From contig NZ_JBGQOJ010000009.1 in NCBI RefSeq assembly GCF_052119585.1, forward strand, positions 62,001-126,000: DNA of 64,000 bases, given 5' to 3'. The notes under the pieces are model-generated. The model saw only the letters and a program-made list of their open reading frames with translations, was not told where the DNA came from and did not search any database. Of the stretch, positions 34,817-43,126 are shown piece by piece. The stretch is from JBGQOJ01 sp052119585 (lineage in GTDB: Bacteria > Pseudomonadota > Alphaproteobacteria > Rhodobacterales > Rhodobacteraceae). Numbering within the stretch: the first letter of the stretch is position 1; each line of letters starts with the position of its first letter. The position numbers and the translations under genes are program-made.

Positions 34817-35320
34817 CTAGGCGAATATGTCGATCGGCGTCCCGTCCCGCACCATCGCGTAGATATCCTCAATTTCGCGGTCCGACACCGCGATGCAACC
34901 CGCCGTCCAGTCTGGCTTGATCGCGTCGATCCCGGGTCGTGGCCCGCCATGGATGAAGATGTCGCCGCCTGGCTCACGTCCCTGTGCAGCGGCGAAGGCG
35001 ATATCGGCCTCGTTCGGATAAGAGATTCCGATGGAGAGATGGAACAGACTGTCGGGATTGCGTCGGTCGACGGTGTAAGCCCCTTCGGGTGTTTTCCCGT
35101 CACCCTCGAACTGCTTGGGCCCCTCGGGCGCGAAACCGAGGTCTATCCTGTAGGCTTTCAGGACCGAGGTATTGTTGAACAGGAACAGGTTCCGGTCACC
35201 TTTGAACATCTGCAACCGGGTGACCTCGGGCCCATCGTAGGTTCGGAATTTGCTGGCGCACCCTGCAAGGCCAAGTGCAAGTCCGCCCAAGAGTGCCGTT
35301 CGTCGTGTCGTTTTCATCAT
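34817..35320 (-). CDS. L,D-transpeptidase, lipoprotein form
   Basis: The protein has 167 residues. The leader has an RR pair and a lipobox (ALGLAGC, Cys21), so it is probably anchored to a membrane. Catalytic His124 (IFIHGGPRPG) and Cys142 (TAGCIAVS) are present. It is the third YkuD enzyme of the region, and the only one predicted to be lipidated by the adjacent LspA-Lnt system. No MerR-type promoter is visible before it. It converges with the lnt operon. Confidence 0.9.
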   Translation of the reverse strand: MMKTTRRTALLGGLALGLAGCASKFRTYDGPEVTRLQMFKGDRNLFLFNNTSVLKAYRIDLGFAPEGPKQFEGDGKTPEGAYTVDRRNPDSLFHLSIGISYPNEADIAFAAAQGREPGGDIFIHGGPRPGIDAIKPDWTAGCIAVSDREIEDIYAMVRDGTPIDIFA

Positions 35321-35378
35321 GTCGTCCGCTCGATCTTTTTACCTGTCCACTCATATCGGTATCGGTATGTCTGATCAA

Positions 35379-37730
35379 TCAATGGCCGTGCGCCAGGGCT
35401 CCCTGCGCCATCTTCTCGCCCACTTGCTCACCCCCGGACCCGTCCGGCCGATCCTTCTTGGCCCGGAGCAGCCTTAGTGCGTTGGCGACTACCAGTAGCG
35501 AAACGCCGACATCCGCAGCGATGGCACCCCACATTGTTGCCATGCCGAACGCTGTCAGCCCGACGAACAGCGCCTTCGTCGCAAGCGCAATTGCGATGTT
35601 CTGATGGATGACGTTCATGGTGCGGCGCGAATGCCCGATCAGCCACGGCACTTTGGCGATGTCGTCCGTCATCAGGGCGATATCGGCCGTTTCGATGGCT
35701 GCATCCGATCCGACCGCGCCCATGGCGATGGCGAAATGCGCCCGCGCCATGGCTGGGGCGTCATTCACACCATCTCCGATCATTGCCACGACATCGTAAC
35801 TGGCAACCAGTTCTTCGATTGCCGCCACCTTGTCTTCTGGCAGGAGTTCTGCGCGAACCTCATCGATGCCGACTTCCGCCGCCACGGCGCGCGCCGTGCG
35901 TTCATTGTCGCCGGTCAGCATGATGATCTTTTTTACGCCCTGGGCATGCAGGCGTGCCACGACCGCCTTCGCATCCGGGCGGATGCGGTCGCGCAGTTCG
36001 ATCAGGCCCAGCAGGCGATCCCCCGAGCCTACGGCCACGAGTGTGCTGCCAGCCCCTTCGATCCGTTCCAGCAGGTCGCGGGGGATCGCTTCGCCAAGCC
36101 CCTTATCGGTCGCAAATCGATCCGAACCGAGCCAGACGGGCTGACCCTCCCAGGTTCCCTCGACACCGCGGCCCGGCACCGTTTGGGTGTCGGTAGCCGC
36201 CGACTGCTTCAGCCCATCGCGTTCGCCGCGCGCCAGGATGGCCCGCGCAAGAGGATGCGAAGAGCGGGCTTCCAGCGCGACAGCGGCGCTCAGAAGGTCG
36301 CGCTCGGCCGTGCCGCCCAAGGGATGCAGACCCGCGACCTCCGGTTCTCCCATGGTGATCGTCCCGGTCTTGTCCATTGCCAGAGCTGTCAGGCGTGACG
36401 GCGCCTCCACATAGGCACCGCCCTTGATCAGCACGCCATTGCGTGCCGAGGCCGCGAGCGAAGCGACGATGGAGACCGGCGTAGAAATCACGAGCGCACA
36501 GGGGCAAGCGATTACCAGGAGAACCAGTGCATTGTAGAACCAATAATTCCATGCCCCCGCGAACAGCAGCGGTGGAACGACGGCGATTAGAACCGCCAGC
36601 ACCATGACAATAGGCGTGTAGATGCGGGCGAACTTTGTGACCCACTGTTCAACCTCGGCGCGGCGCGAATGAGCGTCGCCTACCATACGGATGATTTTCG
36701 AGAGCACGGTATCGCCTGCGGCCTTGGTGGCCCTGACCGTCAGTGTGCCGTCGCCGTTGATCGTTCCGGCATACACTTCATCGCCAGTTTCCTTTGCCAC
36801 AAGAGCACTTTCCCCGGTAATCGGAGCCTGATCAACATCGCCGCGACCCTCGGTCACCTCTCCGTCGAGCGGGATACGGTCTCCGCCGCGCACCACGAAG
36901 CGGTCACCGATCGCAACCTGAGCCGCAGGAATATCGGTCTCCGATCCGTCGTCACGAATGACGCGCGCCGTGGGTGGTGCCAGGTCCAACAGGGCCGAGA
37001 CCGCGTTGCGCGCACGCCCCACGCTCCAGGATTCGAGAGCGAGGGACAGAGCAAAGAAGAATGCGACCGTCGCCGCCTCGAAAAACTCGCCCAGCCCGAT
37101 CGCACCGGCTACGGCAACGATCATCAGGAGGTTCATGTCAGGCGACAATCTACGCGCGGCGGACCAAGCCTTGGGGGCGACCAGCCAGGCTCCGAACACC
37201 ACCGCCAGCATGAACAGCCCCATCTCGACCAGAGGCATAGACGTCTCGCCATGACCGGAGAAGAGCCGTAGTGCGCCTTCGGCCCCGGTCTCGACGATAT
37301 GGTAGAGGAACCCGGCGGCCCAGAAGCCACCGCTCAGGCCCGTGAAAAGACGCTGGCGCGCGAAATGCGCCGCTTGATCCGCTTCGGCGCTTTCGGCATT
37401 CCACATCTTCGCGCTCATGCCTGTCGAGCCGACGATCTTGATGATGTTGTCGTCACTGAGCGGTTTGGCGCTTTCGAGGATGGTCATCCTACCATTCAAC
37501 ACATCGAAGGCCAGATGCTCGCTGCCGCCGACTTCCGGTCCGACGACCTTGTTCAGGATCGCGACCTCTTCCGCACAATCCAGCCCGTTAACGCGAAAAC
37601 TGCGTCCGGAGGATGGTGGAGGTGCTGCCACCTGCGCGGTGTCTTCGGCCGTCTGGCCGCAGCAAGCCTTTGTGTCTTTGCGATCATCCTGATGACCGTG
37701 CGGATGCGTGTCTGGACCGTCGTGGGACAT
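35379..37730 (-). CDS. zntA: P1B-type zinc/cadmium/lead-exporting ATPase (ZntA/CadA-like)
   Basis: The protein has 783 residues. The N-terminus is His-rich with a CC pair (KACCGQ), followed by an HMA-like domain with a single Cys (NGLDCAEEVAIL), the form common in P1B-2 pumps. Then come actuator ITGESALVAKE, CPC in TM6 (IACPCALVIST), phosphorylation Asp452 (DKTGT) and hinge GDGVNDAPA. It exports Zn, Cd or Pb from the cytoplasm. A MerR-type promoter of the ZntR-like regulon stands 31 bases upstream. Confidence 0.93.
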   Translation of the reverse strand: MSHDGPDTHPHGHQDDRKDTKACCGQTAEDTAQVAAPPPSSGRSFRVNGLDCAEEVAILNKVVGPEVGGSEHLAFDVLNGRMTILESAKPLSDDNIIKIVGSTGMSAKMWNAESAEADQAAHFARQRLFTGLSGGFWAAGFLYHIVETGAEGALRLFSGHGETSMPLVEMGLFMLAVVFGAWLVAPKAWSAARRLSPDMNLLMIVAVAGAIGLGEFFEAATVAFFFALSLALESWSVGRARNAVSALLDLAPPTARVIRDDGSETDIPAAQVAIGDRFVVRGGDRIPLDGEVTEGRGDVDQAPITGESALVAKETGDEVYAGTINGDGTLTVRATKAAGDTVLSKIIRMVGDAHSRRAEVEQWVTKFARIYTPIVMVLAVLIAVVPPLLFAGAWNYWFYNALVLLVIACPCALVISTPVSIVASLAASARNGVLIKGGAYVEAPSRLTALAMDKTGTITMGEPEVAGLHPLGGTAERDLLSAAVALEARSSHPLARAILARGERDGLKQSAATDTQTVPGRGVEGTWEGQPVWLGSDRFATDKGLGEAIPRDLLERIEGAGSTLVAVGSGDRLLGLIELRDRIRPDAKAVVARLHAQGVKKIIMLTGDNERTARAVAAEVGIDEVRAELLPEDKVAAIEELVASYDVVAMIGDGVNDAPAMARAHFAIAMGAVGSDAAIETADIALMTDDIAKVPWLIGHSRRTMNVIHQNIAIALATKALFVGLTAFGMATMWGAIAADVGVSLLVVANALRLLRAKKDRPDGSGGEQVGEKMAQGALAHGH

Positions 37731-37760
37731 GGGAAACCTCTGAGAATAAGCGTTGAGCCA

Positions 37761-37791
37761 AAGATAGGAGCTTCAGTTGCTAGAGGTTCAA
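37761..37791 (-). promoter_or_regulatory. MerR-type promoter for zinc/cadmium/lead ATPase
   Basis: On the minus strand, -35 TTGAAC (37791-37786), 19-base spacer with CTCTAGCAACTGAAG, -10 TATCTT (37766-37761). It lies 10 kb from the merR gene yet has the same pattern as the sites close to it. Confidence 0.8.
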
Positions 37792-37883
37792 GAAGTTTCT
37801 TGGGATGTTCTGTGCTTAAGGCCATCACAATCAGCACTGTACCTCCTCTGAACTGTTCGGGCGCGACAGCGAGGCGATTGGAC

Positions 37884-37914
37884 TTGACCTTCCATCTACG
37901 GGAAGCACTATTTG
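37884..37914 (+). promoter_or_regulatory. CueR-type promoter left before a truncated cusA
   Basis: TTGACC (37884-37889), 19-base spacer TTCCATCTACGGGAAGCAC, TATTTG (37909-37914). The TTCC...GGAAG dyad is that of copper-responsive CueR promoters, different from the ZntR-like set. It now faces only the 3' end of cusA, 22 bases downstream. Confidence 0.7.
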
Positions 37915-37936
37915 CGGTCCCAGTGTAGTTTTTGAA

Positions 37937-38566
37937 AGGCTGGGCTATTCTTTGGGCTGGAGCGGTCAGTTCGAATACCATGAACGCGCGAAACAGCGGC
38001 TGGCCACTGTTGTGCCGCTGACGCTGGCGCTGATCTTTCTGCTGCTTTACCTAAACTTCCGCCGCCTGACGGAAACCTTGATCGTGATGCTGTCGCTGCC
38101 TTTCGCTCTGGTCGGTGGCATTTGGCTCATGTGGTTCATGGGCTTCAACATGTCGGTTGCGGTGGCCGTCGGGTTTATCGCGCTGGCCGGGGTGGCGGCT
38201 GAAACCGGAGTGATCATGTTGATCTATCTGGATCAGGCGTTGAATGAAGCGCGTGCCCGCGCGGGCGACAGGGACCTGACACGCGACGAGCTCTACGCCG
38301 CGATCATGGTGGGTGCAGTAGACCGCGTGCGCCCCAAGATGATGACAGTTGTCGCAATCATGGCCGGCCTGATGCCGATCCTTTGGGCGCATGGCACCGG
38401 GTCCGAGATCATGCAGCGCATCGCAGTGCCCATGATCGGGGGAATGGTGTCGTCAACCTTGCTGACCCTGATCGTCATTCCGGCGGTTTATGCCATCATC
38501 AAAGGGTGGAGCCTGAAGCAAGCCGGTACAGTGCCTGATTTGGCCCTCGGGCAGGCCGCAGAATAA
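37937..38566 (+). pseudogene. cusA: Truncated cusA/RND copper efflux pump, C-terminal fifth only
   Basis: About 210 codons match the last part of CusA-type RND pumps: GYSLGWSGQFEYHERAKQRL, then TM segments with FALVGGIWLMWFMGFNMS, GVAAETGVIMLIYLDQAL and RPKMMTVVAIMAGLMPILW. A full pump has about 1040 residues. The homology begins abruptly right after the CueR-type promoter, with no start codon in a sensible context, so a deletion has joined promoter and 3' end. The reading frame is still open, which suggests a recent event or a retained membrane fragment. Confidence 0.85.
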
Positions 38567-38616
38567 GGGCAACGGCGTCAAGCAAGCAGTAGGATATTGA
38601 GATGTATGCTCGAAAC

Positions 38617-39858
38617 CTATGGAGTTACCGCGACTTCGACCATGCGGATTGTAGTGTCCCCATCCGCGCCGCCGGTCGGCTGCGTCCATGCCACAAACGC
38701 ACCGGCGTCTCCGCGCGCCATTCGGGGAAAACCGATCGATCCGCCGCCCCGATTGATATGGAGCGCCTGAGGCGCCGCGCATCCGGCACTTCGCGATATG
38801 TAACACATGACGATCGCTTCACCGCCTCCCACATATTCAATCCAGAGCGCCAATGCGCTTCCATCCGGCATTTGCAGAACATCCACCCGTCCAGCGGCTG
38901 TGCCGAGGTCAATGCGGAGCGGTTCGTCAAACTGCGCACCGCCATCGGACGAAAACGCGATATAAACCTCCGGTTTATTCTCAGCTGCAGTGAACCAGAT
39001 GACGGACACCTTGTCGTCCATCGTATCAACGGCTGGGCCATTTACGGGGCATCCGGAGATCTCCCATCCGTCGTTATGGATCGTGGCGGGCTGCGTCCAT
39101 TCCCCGTCGGCGTGCCGCACAACCGATATATCGCGGATTTCATCGGCGGTTCGGTCACGATAAACCGCAACCATGTCGCCCGAGCCGGTCCGTGCCGCGG
39201 ACGTCTGACAACAAGTACAAGCGCGCGCGTCCAACAGGCTTTCTGGCTTCATCGTTCCGTCAGAGTTGATCTGTCGTGCGCGCAGCTGCATCGCATTCTC
39301 GAAGTTTTCGCCTTCTGTTTGACTGTCATACTCCCGGCCATCCAGCCACAGCGCCGTCAACCCGCCAAACTGATCGGGAACCAACGAAACAAAACCGTGC
39401 TCGCGTTGTGATCTGTCATCATGGGGAACAAGCGGTTCCGTCCAGCTTCTGCCTTCATCTTTAGAAAAAGCGATATTGACGTCATATTGGTAATCACCCT
39501 CCCCATTCAGTTTAAGCCATTGTGCCGCCAGGCCGCCATCAGCCAGCACCGCTACCGATGGAAAATCGGCCCAGTTGATGTAAATCTTTGACGATTTATG
39601 AATTGTGCGAGCGTCCGACCACTCGCTGCCATCAAGGATGGCCATGCGAACTTCCGCTTCGGCTCCGTTTTCTTCTGTCCAACTCAATACGACCCGGCCA
39701 TCCGGCAAGGTTGCAAGTGATGGCTCACGGGCACCGATGCCGACCGGGGCTGCGCGGTCGGTCAATCTGAAGAGGTCGGTTTCCTCGGCATATGTTGCGG
39801 TGAAAGAACTGGAAAATGCAGCAAGGATCAGGATCGATGCAGCGAGACACTTACTCAT
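38617..39858 (-). CDS. Exported sialidase-like (BNR) beta-propeller protein
   Basis: The protein has 413 residues with a signal peptide (about 1-24). Repeated S-x-D-x-G-x-x-W-type Asp boxes (SKDEGRSWTEP, SSDGGAQFDEP) mark a six-bladed propeller. A Cys cluster (ARACTCCQTSA) in the middle is unusual for sialidases and could bind metal. Sialidase catalytic residues are not evident. Such propellers recur in alphaproteobacterial copper islands with cytochromes, so a metal-related periplasmic role is inferred. Confidence 0.75.
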   Translation of the reverse strand: MSKCLAASILILAAFSSSFTATYAEETDLFRLTDRAAPVGIGAREPSLATLPDGRVVLSWTEENGAEAEVRMAILDGSEWSDARTIHKSSKIYINWADFPSVAVLADGGLAAQWLKLNGEGDYQYDVNIAFSKDEGRSWTEPLVPHDDRSQREHGFVSLVPDQFGGLTALWLDGREYDSQTEGENFENAMQLRARQINSDGTMKPESLLDARACTCCQTSAARTGSGDMVAVYRDRTADEIRDISVVRHADGEWTQPATIHNDGWEISGCPVNGPAVDTMDDKVSVIWFTAAENKPEVYIAFSSDGGAQFDEPLRIDLGTAAGRVDVLQMPDGSALALWIEYVGGGEAIVMCYISRSAGCAAPQALHINRGGGSIGFPRMARGDAGAFVAWTQPTGGADGDTTIRMVEVAVTP

Positions 39859-39954
39859 CTAGAGAATTTTCCCCAACAGTTGTGGCCATGTCGCGGCGAG
39901 CCGAATGGTCGTTGACCGCGAACCAAATCCCACCCTTCTGTCCGTCGAAACGGC

Positions 39955-40395
39955 TCAATTGATCCCATTGGCACGCTGCAATGCTCGAATGTACGTCACG
40001 ATAGCAAGGATCTCCGATCGCGTCACGCCTTCAACCGCTGGCATGTTTCCAAATTTCCAATGATGCGCCCGCACTCCATTTTGCGCCGCGAGGACAAACG
40101 CCATGTCGCTGTGATGGCTCGGTTCGTAAATCTTGTGAACAAGCGGTGGAGCAACGCCATCCCGGCCTTGCCCGTTCAGCCCGTGGCACACGGCACAGAC
40201 CGCATCATAAGCGCCTGCGCCGATTTGCTCTTGCTCTGTAAAACTTGCTGGTAGCGTGACAGTTACAAGCGCGCCTGCGGGAAGCGCGACGCCCTCATCC
40301 GTCTGCGTACCTGTTTGAGAGTAATCCGGCTGCATGATGTACCAGCCTGCTGAAGCAACGGCGATCAAAGCAAAGAATATTGCTGCCCATTTCAT
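39955..40395 (-). CDS. Membrane-anchored mono-haem cytochrome c
   Basis: The protein has 146 residues. The start at 40395 has AAGGAG at 9 bases. An ATG at 40413 overlapping the ABC gene stop is possible. N-terminal anchor (about 4-21), haem site CAVCH (Cys67, Cys70, His71) and a probable axial Met in FGNMPAVEG. It is a class I cytochrome, likely an electron carrier for the multicopper oxidase group or the terminal oxidase. Last gene of the operon that begins with the cupredoxin. Confidence 0.88.
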   Translation of the reverse strand: MKWAAIFFALIAVASAGWYIMQPDYSQTGTQTDEGVALPAGALVTVTLPASFTEQEQIGAGAYDAVCAVCHGLNGQGRDGVAPPLVHKIYEPSHHSDMAFVLAAQNGVRAHHWKFGNMPAVEGVTRSEILAIVTYIRALQRANGIN

Positions 40396-40409
40396 CCCAT
40401 CAAACTCCT

Positions 40410-41714
40410 TCATGATGTTGCTATGGCCCCCTGCCCTACCAAAGACAAAGCTGGGTATCTCTGCTTGGATCGCTCGAATTGGCCAGCCTCTTGTGGCACA
40501 GTGTTGTCTGGCTGAGCATGCCCCAATGGCTGAATCGATTTGCTTAAAAAAGCCATGATTTCCTGATACCGGATCCGCGTGTCTTCCAGCGTCTGATAGT
40601 AATTGAAGAGCTCTTTCAGCGGTGCCGAGAATTCCTTGTGTGCTGCCAGGACGGCCACCAGCGCGCCGAGTGTAATGCGACCTTCAATGACAAAATATCC
40701 ACCCAAAGAGTAGAACAGGAATGGCGTCAGCGCGGTCAGAAAATTGTTGAGGGCCTTGATGAAGAACTTAAGACGGAAAATCTTCCTGCGCACGCGCTCA
40801 AGCTCTCTAAAACTTGTACTCACTGGCAGCAGCCCGGCCGGATTGACCTGTCGTTCGCGCAACTGATCGCTGAGCTGCCTGCCAAGTTGTCGGACTTCCC
40901 TGATCCTTGTGCGTGAAAGGGCGTTGACCCGGCGTTGTAGCTTGGGCAGCAGCACGAGCTGAATTGGCAGCACCGTCAGTGCGGCGGCACCCAACACAGG
41001 GTCCTGAACGAACATGAAAGACAGGATCGTCAGAAGCGTACCGCCTTGCAGGATTGGTAGCGCAAGGACATCTGCAGCAAAGCCACCTATGGGCTCAACT
41101 TCCTGTGCGAGAATAGGGATGATTTCGCTCTGGTTTCGAGCGTCTGGATCGCTGCGCCAGTGCCGATAGACCAGCAGGCGGAAGCGCCGCAGAAAACGCT
41201 CAGCGACATACCCTTTGAAGACATTAAGGCCATATTTGTTTAGCCCGTTCAGGATGATCGCCAGAAGGTAAAGACCGCAAAGCAGCATGAGGAAAACGAC
41301 CTGATCGAGGTCTTGTCCTAAAATGGCAATCGGGAAACGGCCTGAATCCAGAGCGTTGTTTACGATCTGTTTTGGCAGTTCTAAAGTCAGATAGAGTATA
41401 GGCATTGCGATGAGGCTAACCAATATCATCAATGCCTGCTGACTTCTGGAGTAGCGCAAGACAGTCTTGAAAAGACTTTTTTCAAGCCCTCGTATGGGCT
41501 CTGTGTGTAACGCCGGCGTGCTACGGTACTTCCAAAGCTTCAGAATGCCGCGAATAGCAAGATATGAGCCAACGGTGATCAGCAGCGCGGGGGCCAAGAC
41601 CAGTATGAGATGAATGAACGGATGCACCCAGTCTGGCGTGGCATCGTTGTAGTCGTACCCAAAGGCGGCAGCTACGTCGTGTACAAGCAGGTGATACCTG
41701 TCCAAGAGTGACAT
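40410..41714 (-). CDS. ABC-exporter transmembrane domain protein lacking an ATPase domain
   Basis: The protein has 434 residues with about six membrane segments of the type I ABC exporter fold (LLCGLYLLAIILNGLNKYG, PVLGAAALTVLPIQLVL, ITLGALVAVLAAHKEFSAPL). In full exporters a nucleotide-binding domain with Walker A follows the last helix. Here the protein ends about 40 residues after the YQTLEDTRIRYQEIM region and has none. No separate ATPase is nearby. It starts 8 bases after the cupredoxin stop. It may be degenerate or use a distant ATPase. Confidence 0.75.
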   Translation of the reverse strand: MSLLDRYHLLVHDVAAAFGYDYNDATPDWVHPFIHLILVLAPALLITVGSYLAIRGILKLWKYRSTPALHTEPIRGLEKSLFKTVLRYSRSQQALMILVSLIAMPILYLTLELPKQIVNNALDSGRFPIAILGQDLDQVVFLMLLCGLYLLAIILNGLNKYGLNVFKGYVAERFLRRFRLLVYRHWRSDPDARNQSEIIPILAQEVEPIGGFAADVLALPILQGGTLLTILSFMFVQDPVLGAAALTVLPIQLVLLPKLQRRVNALSRTRIREVRQLGRQLSDQLRERQVNPAGLLPVSTSFRELERVRRKIFRLKFFIKALNNFLTALTPFLFYSLGGYFVIEGRITLGALVAVLAAHKEFSAPLKELFNYYQTLEDTRIRYQEIMAFLSKSIQPLGHAQPDNTVPQEAGQFERSKQRYPALSLVGQGAIATS

Positions 41715-41722
41715 TGAAAAGT

Positions 41723-42256
41723 CTAGCCCTTGGATTTCGGCGCAAGGTGATCGTGCACGATGATGACGCCCCACATGCCCGCTTCCCGGTGGCCGGGGAT
41801 CAAGCATACGAACTCCAGGTTGGTCATATCGGAGAACTCCCAGATCAACTCGGCATTTTGTCCACTAGGGATCGAAACTGAATTGGCGTTGTCATGTTGC
41901 ATATCGGGATGTTCGCGCATCCACTGCTGGTGTTCTGCAACCTCGTTAAAGGAGCCGAGAAAAAACTCGTGATCCAGTCCGCCCAGATTGCTGATCAAAA
42001 AGCGGATAACTGAACCGCTCTCGATGTGGAGTGCGTCCGGCTCGAAAAGCATGTAGCCGCTTTCTGTCTCCCTGATGGACAATTCAATCGTCGTGTCGAT
42101 TGAGGAGCCATCACCGGGTTTCCCGATCGGATCATGGCCAGGCACTTCGAAGGCTCGCGCGTGAGGCTGCTGGCCCTTGCCACTGGAAGCGCCCACTGAA
42201 AAAGCCGGAAGGACAAGCGCAAGGGCGATGGTGCAGGTTCTCAGGTAATTTTTCAT
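41723..42256 (-). CDS. Cupredoxin-domain periplasmic copper protein
   Basis: The protein has 177 residues with a signal peptide (about 1-23). The cupredoxin ligand pattern is visible: His in GGLDHEFFLG, and Cys, His and Met in VCLIPGHREAGMWG, giving a type 1 copper site. It probably carries electrons or copper in the periplasm. It is closely related in layout to the fusion protein upstream (42364-43080). An intrinsic hairpin separates the two, so this gene may be expressed less or from its own start. Confidence 0.88.
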   Translation of the reverse strand: MKNYLRTCTIALALVLPAFSVGASSGKGQQPHARAFEVPGHDPIGKPGDGSSIDTTIELSIRETESGYMLFEPDALHIESGSVIRFLISNLGGLDHEFFLGSFNEVAEHQQWMREHPDMQHDNANSVSIPSGQNAELIWEFSDMTNLEFVCLIPGHREAGMWGVIIVHDHLAPKSKG

Positions 42257-42318
42257 GCTCGGCTACCTCCGTAGCGCTTGATTTTTTGGGATCTTCTTGC
42301 TTGCTCGGGCCAAGCCTC

Positions 42319-42360
42319 AAATCCATGGGGCCAAGGCGTTTGCCCTGGCCCCATGGATTT
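42319..42360 (-). terminator. Strong hairpin after the cupredoxin-CusF gene
   Basis: AAATCCATGGGGCCA (42319-42333) and TGGCCCCATGGATTT (42346-42360) are perfect 15-base arms, with a GGC/GCC extension inside the loop. On the minus strand it starts 4 bases after the stop at 42364. Only a short T run follows, so it may act as an attenuator or 3' stabiliser between operon halves. Confidence 0.75.
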
Positions 42361-42363
42361 TCA

Positions 42364-43080
42364 TCACTTGATCTGTGTGACAGTGAGTTTGCCCTTGACC
42401 CGGTCAGCGACGAATTCGATGTCCTGACCTTCCGACATGTTCGCGATCATCGTCTCGTCCGCGCGAAACACCATGGTCATGGCGGGCATGTCGAGTGTGA
42501 CCAACGGCCCGTGGATGATTGTAACCTTGCCGGCCTTGGCGTCGATTTTCTTGATGGTGCCGCTCGTGTATTCCACGTCAGCCTGAGCCATCTGGTCACC
42601 TACTGCGACCTCACGGTGCATGCCGGATTCGTAGTGGCCGGCGATCAAGCATGCCGCTTCGAATGTGCCAGAATTTGCGAAAGTCCAGACAACCTCGCCC
42701 GAAGCGCCCGCATCGAGACGGATACGGTTCGGATCGTCATGTTCCATGTCCATCTTGGCCATTTCGATCTTATGCTCGGCATTACGCTCTACCGTGTCGA
42801 GGACAAATTCATGCTCCAGCTCACCCTTGTTGGTGATGTTGAAGCGGATGGTTTCGCCCTCCTTGATATCCATCGGCTCACTCTCGATCAGCATCTGGCC
42901 CTCATCGTTTTCGAGCAAAGTGACGTCGATTGTGCGGTCAACCTTGGCGGCGTCACCCGGCATGCCGACCATCATTGCGGCTGGCTTGGTCTCCCCATGT
43001 CCACCGTCGTGTGTACCTGCAGCAAAGGCCGGTGCTGATAGCGCGATCGCGAAGCTTGTCGTCAAAAGAAGATTTCTCAT
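42364..43080 (-). CDS. Cupredoxin-CusF-like copper-binding fusion
   Basis: The protein has 238 residues. Start at 43080 gives a signal peptide (MRNLLLTTSFAIALSAPAFA). The first domain (about 40-155) is a cupredoxin with His in GELEHEFVLD and Cys, His, Met in ACLIAGHYESGMH. The second (about 160-238) is CusF/CopK-like, with TIIHGPLVTLDMPAMTMVFR carrying the His and Met ligands for Cu(I). Joining an electron-transfer or Cu(II) site and a Cu(I) chaperone suggests transfer to the multicopper oxidase encoded just upstream. Confidence 0.9.
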   Translation of the reverse strand: MRNLLLTTSFAIALSAPAFAAGTHDGGHGETKPAAMMVGMPGDAAKVDRTIDVTLLENDEGQMLIESEPMDIKEGETIRFNITNKGELEHEFVLDTVERNAEHKIEMAKMDMEHDDPNRIRLDAGASGEVVWTFANSGTFEAACLIAGHYESGMHREVAVGDQMAQADVEYTSGTIKKIDAKAGKVTIIHGPLVTLDMPAMTMVFRADETMIANMSEGQDIEFVADRVKGKLTVTQIK

Positions 43081-43126
43081 TTTATTGTCCTGTAGGTTGG
43101 TTCGGTTGGAGATGACGAAGGGCCGC

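Noticed and set aside
37553..37981. 142-codon minus-strand frame between the Zn ATPase and cusA fragment
   Set aside because: It runs antisense through both MerR-type promoters and into the ATPase gene in another frame. No motif.
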